Shown piece after piece: positions 57,466-64,000 of a stretch of DNA of 64,000 bases. Origin of the DNA: Bradyrhizobium quebecense (GTDB taxonomy: Bacteria > Pseudomonadota > Alphaproteobacteria > Rhizobiales > Xanthobacteraceae); contig NZ_CP088022.1 of assembly GCF_013373795.3 (NCBI RefSeq), positions 8,377,501-8,441,500 on the forward strand, read 5' to 3'. Every line of letters starts with the position of its first letter. The first letter of the stretch is position 1. Both the position numbers and the translations under genes were made by a program. Under the pieces are notes generated by a model. It saw only the letters and a list, made by a program, of their open reading frames with translations. It was not told the DNA's origin and ran no database searches.

Positions 57466-57685
57466 TGTGCCCGCTTTGGTCTCGATCTTTGTCTGGACGT
57501 AGTGGCAATCCGTCCTCCGAAGGTGTGTCGCTTCTGGCTCTCACACGTTTATGAAGAAGCAATGATCTCAAACCATCAGCTCGCGGCGGATGTGGTAAAG
57601 CGCGCCGACGGCTGGCGGGATCAAATTCGCTCTGGCAGTCTGGCAGCATAGGATCAATAGGGCAGGAGGGTTCATGAACTGATGG

Positions 57686-58600
57686 TCATACGTTCAAATC
57701 CGGTTCCGCAACGACCGATGTTTGCGATAGCAAGCCATCCAGAGCCCAGGCCTCCGAGAGGAAGTCGGGGTTCTTCTTGTCCGCCGCAAATCGCAGGATC
57801 GCGGCCAAGTCACCGCGCAGCACGATGGCGAGCTGTTCCCCGTCGAGCACGAGCGTGACCTGATCGATCAACGTACGGAACCGCCGCCTCGGCTTTCTCC
57901 TCTTCGCACTGCAGGCTTTCATACAGTGCAGAGATGCGCTGCCGATAGACTCCGCATGTTCGGGTGCAAGAGCGGCGGGGGCCTCAGCGCTCGCGAGCAG
58001 ATCGGTCAACTTCGACTTGCAAGCTTCGAGCGCATCCATCTCAGCCTTCATCGACGGTTCATACATGCCATCTTGATCGCAGTGATAATGCCTCGAATCT
58101 GCTTTTTGACTCTTTCCAGCTCGCTTTGCCAAGCATCCTGATCGGTTCGACGTTCGATCCGCATTCGGTTCACTTCTTGGGTGAATTCCTCGCAAAACTG
58201 CTTGAACAATTCGGGCTTTATTAAGTGCGTCCGGAGGCCGTTCAATACGGATGGCGCCAGCGCATCGTGCCGGATGTTCACGCGATTATTGCACGTCCCC
58301 TTGTTCCCGCGCCGCCGCGCAGCCGAGCAGGTCCTTCGAGATCATCGTGTACCCACCGCCGACGCCGGCGGCCCAGGCATCTCTTCGCCGGCCTAGTGAG
58401 ATGCGGTTGTTGCGTGGCGGTCGAGCTTGTCGCGGGCGTAGATGGCCTCCTGGCGGTAAAGCGGCTCGCCATCGGCATATTTGGCAACGGCAATCTGGGC
58501 CAGAAGCGCTTCCGTCGTCAAAGCAAGTGCCGGTAACGAGAGACGCGGAAGCCAACTCCAGCGTCGCCGACCGCCTCGCAGTGTTCCAGTTCAACGTCCT
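57686..58600 (-). pseudogene. Serine-recombinase C-terminal remnant
   Basis: Zinc-ribbon region (GGGYTMISKDLLGCAAA), then LIKPELFKQFCEEFTQEVNR, the coiled coil KKQIRGIITAIK and MKAEMDALEACKSKLTDLLA, and the end RFRTLIDQVTLVLDGEQLAI. This is the usual order in large serine recombinases of the zinc-ribbon type. A frame change occurs near 58070 and the catalytic domain is missing. Third recombinase trace in the window. Confidence 0.72.
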
Positions 58601-58651
58601 CTCGGCCTAATCCTCCGTAGAAATCACCCGGCCTCGGCGAGCCGAGGGGCA

Positions 58652-59035
58652 TCAGCAGCTATCGGATTGCACGTCTCTCCACCATACTGTGTATGTGAAG
58701 GACAGGACTTGGCGGCAATCAAATACCTGAACGTGACCGCTGACGATTTTCACTGAGAAGAAGGACGATGTGTCGTCCTCGTAGCCGATGCATATCTCCG
58801 AGGTCCCAGGGCTCAATATCCAACGCGATTTCGCCCCGTGGTGACATAGGTTCGGTAACAAACCGCTGACGTGGCATTCACTGTCGTAGTCGTATCCGTC
58901 CACTTGTTTTCCGCATACGGCGACACTAATCTCGTTGCGCGTTTTGGTTTCGCGTTCGTACACGCTGAGGACTTCGCAGCGGCGATGGTAAGCGAACGCG
59001 ACCGCAGCTGACGCCACTCGGACATGCTGTTTCAT
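58652..59035 (-). CDS. Hypothetical protein
   Basis: 127 residues (MKQHVRVASAAVAFAYHRRC...), with ordinary, balanced composition, six or more Cys, and acidic and aromatic stretches (KQVDGYDYDSECHVSG; SEICIGYEDDTSSFFSVKIV). No signal peptide and no motif I recognise. A GGTGAT stretch before the ATG is a poor ribosome-binding site. Possibly real. Confidence 0.45.
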   Translation of the reverse strand: MKQHVRVASAAVAFAYHRRCEVLSVYERETKTRNEISVAVCGKQVDGYDYDSECHVSGLLPNLCHHGAKSRWILSPGTSEICIGYEDDTSSFFSVKIVSGHVQVFDCRQVLSFTYTVWWRDVQSDSC

Positions 59036-59160
59036 ATCACCTACCTAATGCCGGACGGACGAAGGGCGGGATGCGCCGAGTGCGCCCCCGTGTCGTCAAT
59101 GGCCGGCAACGATCGCCGAGGGTAAGGGAGTCCAAATAAAAGACGCCGCTCCTCTTCGTC

Positions 59161-59346
59161 CTAACTCCCCACCGCGGGTTCTTTCTTTAGGCCCGCAAGG
59201 GTGACGACCCGGATTCTGATCGCCGAATCACTGCGCTTTAGCTCACTCGCGATCTCTTGCGCAGCTCGCGCGGCTTCCCGCAGTTCGAATACCCGCTGGT
59301 CGTCCAGCTTAGTCCATCGGGTAAATCGCTTACCTAGCAACCCCAC
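59161..59346 (-). CDS. Small SANT/HTH-like protein
   Basis: 61 residues. RWTKLDDQRVFELREAARAA, then IASELKRSDSAIRIRVVTL, a tri-helical pattern like the small Myb/SANT-type proteins common in rhizobia. Could bind DNA; no partner is linked. Confidence 0.5.
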   Translation of the reverse strand: MGLLGKRFTRWTKLDDQRVFELREAARAAQEIASELKRSDSAIRIRVVTLAGLKKEPAVGS

Positions 59347-59439
59347 CTAAAAGCAGTCATTTATCTGGGTTCTCCCCGACTAAATTCGTGTCCTACCGCT
59401 GTGCGACGTCAGTGCTTTGCCTGACAAGCTCGCGAACTC

Positions 59440-59667
59440 TTACGCGATAAGGTCTCGTCTGAGAATGCTAACCCGTTTGTTCAGTGCTCGGCGCAACGCA
59501 TTGCCCTCATCTGTCGTCATCCTGCCAGCGGACCGCTCGGACACACAATCCATCATGACCCGTTGAATCTGGACCAGTTTCATACTTTCGATCTGGGCAA
59601 TGCGCTTCTTAACTTCGGCGTGCAAGCAGGCAGTCTTTCTAGACATCGTCAGATCCTGATGCTCCAC
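59440..59667 (-). CDS. Small charged hypothetical protein
   Basis: 75 residues, helix-rich (HAEVKKRIAQIESMKLVQIQ; EGNALRRALNKRVSILRRDL). No recognised domain. Lies after the SANT-like gene on the same strand and may be real. Confidence 0.4.
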   Translation of the reverse strand: MEHQDLTMSRKTACLHAEVKKRIAQIESMKLVQIQRVMMDCVSERSAGRMTTDEGNALRRALNKRVSILRRDLIA

Positions 59668-59844
59668 GGAGTCCAGCCCGAAAGGCTAACCACGTTTGAC
59701 GGTACAGCATCAACATTGGATCGGGCTCCTACCTTTTCTGGGGGGCCCGTCGCTCCCTGGCCACTCATCCTCTATTCATCCTCGGGGCGGCCCGGGCTTA
59801 AAGAAGGGCACTGCCCGTCGTCACCCAGCGCTCAATCTAGCGGA

Positions 59845-59955
59845 TTGCGGTCGAGGCGCCGAGACCGAGCACCCGCGCCGTTTCCGTCTGCTCTCGCCGT
59901 CTTCGACTAGCGCGACCGCCCGCGCCCTGAGATCCTTCGAATATCCCCGAGCCAT
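59845..59955 (-). pseudogene. IS630 orfA scrap
   Basis: MARGYSKDLRARAVALVEDG, then a frame break. This is the first helix of an IS630-type transposase, with an IS630-like end (AATCAGATTCGGGTTGC) just upstream. Nothing more of the element remains. Confidence 0.6.
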
Positions 59956-60173
59956 CGCGACCTCGCCATTGCTTGTCAAAGCAACCCGAATCTGATTAGC
60001 GCGCCTCAGGGACCGCCCTTATTTGTTCCGATTCACATCAACCGAAAACCGCTCTAGCCTGAAGGAGCTTGAGTTTCCTGAGCTTCCACTTGGCCATTGG
60101 ACCATGGTTGCGTGTGAACCTCCTCCGAATGAGTGGACACCTGTAGTAGGCTCAATGAGCCCGGAGGTCTCGA

Positions 60174-60485
60174 ATGTAACGTCAACGTCGGTCGTTTACC
60201 GAGGATTACAAGCGCCAGGCGGTCGAACTGGTGGTGTCGAGCGGTCGCTCGATCGGGTCGGTTTCCAAAGAGCTGGGTCTGCGCGACTCGGTGCTGCGGC
60301 GCTGGGTAGATAAGCTCCGGCAGGAGCCGGCATCGGCGGCGTGGCGCCCCACCACGCAGGCGACGCCGATGTCGGCGGACCAGGCTTCAGAGATCGCCCG
60401 GTTGCGTCAGGAGAACGAACGGCTGCGCATGGAGCGCGACATTTTAAAAAAGTCGATCGCGATCTTTGCCGGAACCCGGACATGA
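60174..60485 (+). pseudogene. IS3 orfA with stop at codon 2
   Basis: ATG is followed at once by TAA, where related orfA genes have Lys (ATGAAACGTCAACG). The rest is intact: RQRRSFTEDYKRQAVELVVS, the helix-turn-helix IGSVSKELGLRDSVLRRWVD and the zipper IARLRQENERLRMERDILKK. A downstream GTG (60231) could restart translation but would lose the first helix. Confidence 0.8.
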
Positions 60486-61290
60486 GCTTTCGCTTCATCG
60501 AGGACCACCGCGAGACCTATCCGATACGCTTGATGTGTGCCGTGCTCGAGGTCTCGCCGGCGGGCTATTACGCATGGCGCGAGCGCCCGGTGAGCGCGCG
60601 TGCGGGCTCCAATTCCACGCTCCTGGCCGAGATCCGGCAGGTCCATCACGACAGCGGTCAGCGCTATGGCAGCCCGCGGGTCTATGCCGCTCTGCGGACC
60701 CAGGGACGGGGCGCCAGCCGCGGCCGGATCGAACGGCTGATGCGTCGATATGGCATTTGAGCGCTCATGGCGCGACCCCGTCGGGTTCGCACCACCGACA
60801 GTCGTCACGATCTGCCGATCGCGCCGAACCTGATCGCGCGTGACTTTACCGCCGCAGCGCCAAACCGGGTCTGGCTCGCCGATATCAGCTACATCCCGAC
60901 CGCGGAGGGCTGGTTATACCTGGCGGCCGTCATGGACATGTTCAGCCGAAAGATCGTCGGGTGGGCGATGCGGGATCACATGCAGGTCGAACTGCCATCC
61001 GCGGCTCTGGCAATGGCCATCAAGCAGCAACGCCCGCAGCACGGGTTGATCCACCACTCCGATCGCGGAGTGCAGTATGCCTCACGCGCCCATCGCGACG
61101 CTTTCACGGGCGCCGGCATCACCGCATCGATGAGCCGCAAGGCCGATTGCTACGACAACGCCCCGATGGAGAGCTTCTTTCATACGTTGAAAACCGAGCT
61201 CGTCCATCATCGCGACTACAACACCCGCGCCGAAGCCCAGCGCGATATCTTCGCCTTCATCGAGGGCTTTTACAACCGCGCATCAGAACA
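60482..61290 (+). pseudogene. IS3 orfB, internal TGA and 3' truncation
   Basis: Starts MSFRFIEDHRETYPIRLMCA. An in-frame TGA at 60758-60760 (RRYGI*ALMARP) replaces an Arg codon. Downstream the DDE residues are kept: VWLADISYIPT, LIHHSDRGVQYAS and DNAPMESFFHTLKTE. The frame is cut after EGFYNR by the recombinase element. Confidence 0.85.
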
Positions 61291-61299
61291 CCCATCTGT

Positions 61300-63369
61300 C
61301 TATGTTGTTGAAGAGAAGAGAGTTTGCTGATCGGGATGCGATCCTGTGGGGTATCTTGGGTTCTGTCGCGCTCCTTCGGCGATAGATTGAGCGGCAGCTG
61401 TTATCAGCGAGGCGCGAGCAAAGATCCACGGGCCGTCCGATAGCGGATGGATGGCTGCGATCTCGCCGGCTTCAGCGGCGAGCCGGAGCGTCTTGGGCGC
61501 GACCTTCAGGAGCTTTGCGGCGTTGCTAAGGTTGAGCCAGGGTTCGATCCCGTCATCGGCGGGCTTGAACACCGGGAGGTGGTAGCTCGAGCGCATTGAT
61601 GTGACGCGCTCGCGGGTCCAGCGATTGCCGTTGCCCGTCTTGAGGCCGTTTCGGTTGAGGAGGCCGGCAATCAGATCGTCGCTGGCGATCAGCACCAGTT
61701 GACGCACGGCTTGGATAATATCGGCGGAAGTGCTGTTGCGCTGTCCGCGCCGGCGCTTGGGCAAGCGCAACTCGCTGTGAGCGCCACCCACCCAGTGGAC
61801 GATGAGAACGATCTCGGACGCCGCGTCGTCTATATCGGCCACGACCTCATGGACGAGGGTGCGTACAATGCGCTTCTTGAGACGAGCATCCGTCGTCGGC
61901 GCATCCCAGACCGTTTTGAGGTTCGAGGCCAGTACGCCGAGCGAAGCTGGATCAGCAATGGGTGCGGGCGTGGCCGCATCATGCATGGCGATCTTGCCCT
62001 CGACCTCCGCCGCGTGAGCGAGTGCCCTGTTCCAGCGCGCTTCCAGCTCACTCGCCACCAACCGGTTCGCGGGGTCAGCGGCATCGTATTGCCGGAAAGC
62101 CCGGTCGGCGGCATAGCGCGCCGCTTCCAGATCGCGACTGAGCGCATCGCGCACCTGATCCCGCCGTTCCCTGGCTCCTTCGGCGGCAGCGGTTGCAGCG
62201 GCGATAGCGCCCGGACCGACGACGCCAAGCAGTGCTTCCTCGATTGCATCATCGACACGCAATCCGCCGAAGGCGATGCAGTGAGGACCGCCATTGTCCA
62301 TCCAGGCGCGGCTGCAGCTGTAGCGTGGGATATGGTGCTTCATGCCGGAGTACCGGAGTGTGAGCTTGCGGCCGCAGCGCTTGCACCGGATCAGACCGGC
62401 CAGCAGCGCGTCACCATGCTTGGGTGCGCCGTGATGCCGACCGGTGGGAACGTTGCTGCTGACCATGGTGCGGATCGCCTCGAACCTCTCCCAGCTCACA
62501 TACCCGTCGTGGGTGTTGGGCTTCAGCGCCAGCCATTCGTTCCGTGTCTTGCGGCGGATCTTCAAGCTCACGCCCCCGGCGCTGTATCCCGCCGCCACAG
62601 CCGTCTTACCATAGGCATAGGCGCCGCCGTAGACCGGGTTCTCAATGATCCGGTGGATGGCGGAGTAACTCGGTCGCCGCCAGGCTGTGTCGCCGTTGGA
62701 CTGCTTCACTGGTAGATCGAGATTGTACTCGTGGAGCCAGCAGAGCGCCTGTCGCGCGCTGCCCAGTTCCTCGACCTTGTCGAACACCAGCTTGATCGCT
62801 TCCTGGACACGCCGATCCGGATCTTTCTCATAATGGTCGCCGGCCTTCACGAAGCCGACGGGCGCCGCCACAACCAACTCGCCCCGGCGCGCCTTCTCGT
62901 AGCGGGCCGAGAGCGAGCGTTGGCGCAACAAATCCAGTTCGTACTCGTTGAGGCTGCCCTTGAGCCCGAGCAGCAGGCGGTCGTTGCCGTGCCTTGGCGC
63001 ATAGATAGTCTCCTGATCGACCAGAACGGTATCGACCACGCGGCACATCTCGATGAGTTGCTGCCAATCCCGGCTGTTGCGGGCGAAGCGCGAGACCTCG
63101 CGGGCGCAAACCGCACCAACCTTACCGAGGCAAACCTCCGCTACCATTCGCTCGAAACCGGCGCGTTGCACGCCGCCGGCGGCTGAACGACCGAGATCAT
63201 CATCGATCACTTCGATCTCTGACCACCCGAGTGCCGTCAGCCGGTCCCGCATGGCGTATTGCAATGCGCTGCTCTCGCGATTGTGCAACACCTGATGTGC
63301 TGAGGATTGGCGCACGTAAAGAATCGCCTTACGCTCCAGATGATGAGGCCTGACCTTGTCAGAGATCAT
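61300..63369 (-). CDS. Large serine recombinase, second type
   Basis: 689 residues. Catalytic domain with [20 protein letters not shown] (nucleophile Ser22), then [20 protein letters not shown], the recombinase domain, a zinc ribbon ([14 protein letters not shown], then YSC), and a coiled coil with Ala/Arg/Glu-rich helices (about 400-470). A C-terminal helix-turn-helix-like part ([20 protein letters not shown]) follows. It differs clearly from the recombinase at 28.2 kb, so the two elements are related but not recent copies. The start overlaps the small upstream gene. Confidence 0.9.
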   Translation of the reverse strand: MISDKVRPHHLERKAILYVRQSSAHQVLHNRESSALQYAMRDRLTALGWSEIEVIDDDLGRSAAGGVQRAGFERMVAEVCLGKVGAVCAREVSRFARNSRDWQQLIEMCRVVDTVLVDQETIYAPRHGNDRLLLGLKGSLNEYELDLLRQRSLSARYEKARRGELVVAAPVGFVKAGDHYEKDPDRRVQEAIKLVFDKVEELGSARQALCWLHEYNLDLPVKQSNGDTAWRRPSYSAIHRIIENPVYGGAYAYGKTAVAAGYSAGGVSLKIRRKTRNEWLALKPNTHDGYVSWERFEAIRTMVSSNVPTGRHHGAPKHGDALLAGLIRCKRCGRKLTLRYSGMKHHIPRYSCSRAWMDNGGPHCIAFGGLRVDDAIEEALLGVVGPGAIAAATAAAEGARERRDQVRDALSRDLEAARYAADRAFRQYDAADPANRLVASELEARWNRALAHAAEVEGKIAMHDAATPAPIADPASLGVLASNLKTVWDAPTTDARLKKRIVRTLVHEVVADIDDAASEIVLIVHWVGGAHSELRLPKRRRGQRNSTSADIIQAVRQLVLIASDDLIAGLLNRNGLKTGNGNRWTRERVTSMRSSYHLPVFKPADDGIEPWLNLSNAAKLLKVAPKTLRLAAEAGEIAAIHPLSDGPWIFARASLITAAAQSIAEGARQNPRYPTGSHPDQQTLFSSTT

Positions 63370-63598
63370 GATCGACCCCCTTCGCGGGCGGCGTCGCTGT
63401 CATCGCAGCATGGTCGAGGATCAACTGCGTCATCAGGCTTGTGAGGGCCGCCCGCGCTTCCGCCGGCAGCTCCGACCATGCCGGCGCGCCGAGGGCGCCG
63501 TTCGACAGGCCGCTCCCGAACAGATCCATCTGCTGCTGCAACCGCGGTTGTCGATTGTGTCGGTATCCGCTCCCTGGCATTGCCGTCTCGCGTGACAT
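63359..63598 (-). CDS. Small recombinase-associated protein, second element
   Basis: 79 residues with [14 protein letters not shown] and the helical core [20 protein letters not shown]. Overlaps the recombinase start by 11 bases. Same place and size as the 75-residue ORF of the first element. Function unknown. Confidence 0.62.
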   Translation of the reverse strand: MSRETAMPGSGYRHNRQPRLQQQMDLFGSGLSNGALGAPAWSELPAEARAALTSLMTQLILDHAAMTATPPAKGVDHDL

Positions 63599-64000
63599 GA
63601 GTCGCTCCCCGATTCTGGTCGTGAGAGCCTCTGGATGCGCCAGAAAGCGGGGCAGCTGATGGCGTTCGATCCTTCAACGCCAGATCGAGAAGCGCAGCGA
63701 GCGCCGCAAGTGCATCGATGCTAACAAACGGCCGAACTGTCAGAAGCTCGGCGTCAGGGCAGGCCGTCCGGTCGAACATCCATGCTGGAACTTCCAGCCA
63801 ACGGTCTGCTTGCGATCCGTCCAGGGTGCAGCGAAAAACGACATCGTCAGCCTTGTCGACCGCCCCATGAACGCAAACTCGGCGACCAAACCAGGGATGA
63901 TGCCGATAAAGAACCTCGCGAAGAACGGTCCTGTGGGCGTTCTCAAACGTCGTTGTACAACCGCACCAGGCTCCATTCCGCCATCGGATATATCGCCCCG
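63366..64000 (-). CDS. Upstream protein of the second recombinase element (partial)
   Basis: The frame is open to the window edge, so the start is missing. The readable part is [20 protein letters not shown], then [20 protein letters not shown] and [20 protein letters not shown], a beta-rich pattern that resembles the short proteins preceding serine recombinases (DUF5372-like position). The last 80 residues or so overlap the small helical gene in another frame and are Arg/Ala-rich, so the real end may be earlier than 63366. Confidence 0.55.
   Translation of the reverse strand, partial: GRYIRWRNGAWCGCTTTFENAHRTVLREVLYRHHPWFGRRVCVHGAVDKADDVVFRCTLDGSQADRWLEVPAWMFDRTACPDAELLTVRPFVSIDALAALAALLDLALKDRTPSAAPLSGASRGSHDQNRGATHVTRDGNARERIPTQSTTAVAAADGSVRERPVERRPRRAGMVGAAGGSAGGPHKPDDAVDPRPCCDDSDAAREGGRS

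Larger units (their letters stand above)
60131..61290 (+). mobile_element. IS3-family element, third type, truncated by recombinase element
   Basis: The left end is near TGAGTGGACACCTG (approximate). Contains orfA and orfB, both damaged. The right part of orfB is lost where the serine-recombinase element begins (after FYNR, about 61288), and its right end is not in the window. Confidence 0.75.
61291..64000 (-). mobile_element. Second large-serine-recombinase element (runs off the window)
   Basis: At least 2.7 kb. Left junction inside IS3 orfB; the right end is beyond base 64000. Same order as the element at 28.1-30.8 kb: an upstream protein of unknown function, an approximately 80-residue helical protein, then a 689-residue serine recombinase, all on the minus strand with overlapping ends. 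Confidence 0.78.

Noticed and set aside
61699..62715. 338-residue open frame, + strand
   Set aside because: Antisense to the second serine recombinase; composition typical of a GC-rich shadow frame.
1..64000. CRISPR arrays, tRNA and rRNA genes
   Set aside because: No short regularly spaced repeats and no cloverleaf or rRNA sequence was recognised by eye; a tRNAscan or CRISPR search was not run.

Overview
The window looks like a piece of a symbiosis (accessory) island of a soybean-type rhizobium, most probably Bradyrhizobium. The grounds are two candidate tts boxes (TtsI-type promoters of type III secretion genes), each upstream of an effector-like gene; a hemN gene with a FixK2/FNR-type box; a CYP127-like cytochrome P450; a phasin; secreted pectin-degrading enzymes; GC-rich alphaproteobacterial codon use; and an extreme density of insertion sequences. 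No rRNA, tRNA, CRISPR array or housekeeping operon was seen.

Layout. 0-0.5 kb: 3' end of an RND efflux permease. 1-7.4 kb: IS630, IS91-like copy A, a decayed IS701 and an IS3 element, back to back. 8.2-9.6 kb: an MFS/MHS transporter. 9.9-12.5 kb: IS91-like copy B. 12.5-14.5 kb: a Ser-rich ORF, a serine-recombinase scrap and a tts-box effector candidate. 14.5-18.1 kb: an IS5 scrap, a small four-helix membrane-protein gene split by IS481, and the P450. 18.5-23.2 kb: an IS3 inserted in another IS3, which truncates a metalloprotease-autotransporter pseudogene. 24-25.2 kb: remnants of a TIR-like (CAP12-type) protein and of a Fic protein. 25.6-31.2 kb: a three-level nest, in which a serine-recombinase element sits in istB of an IS21 that itself splits a small HExxH gene. 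32.3-37.7 kb: an SDR, a frameshifted oleate hydratase, a phasin and small proteins. 38-43.7 kb: polygalacturonase, pectinesterase, a broken tts-box effector-like gene and a broken secreted S10 carboxypeptidase. 43.8-48 kb: IS91-like copy C plus IS630, then an IS21 deletion derivative. 48-53.3 kb: an OprB-type porin, a membrane/coiled-coil protein and a decayed element with 27-bp inverted ends. 53.4-56 kb: IS91-like copy D. 56-57.5 kb: hemN. 57.7-60 kb: a recombinase remnant and small ORFs. 60.1-64 kb: an IS3 cut by a second serine-recombinase element that runs off the window.

The functional cargo that remains fits a plant-associated, micro-oxic endosymbiont: pectin attack (GH28 plus pectin methylesterase), type III secretion, fatty-acid hydration and oxidation, heme synthesis without oxygen, and PHB granules. 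Much of the rest is broken by frameshifts, stops or insertions, and several insertions can be undone on paper because their target duplications are intact.

The most interesting mobile DNA is (1) four essentially identical 2583/2584-bp IS91-type elements that carry a translationally coupled tyrosine recombinase and always abut an IS630-type end, and (2) two three-gene large-serine-recombinase elements, each inserted inside another element's transposition gene. All identifications come from reading motifs; no database search was run.
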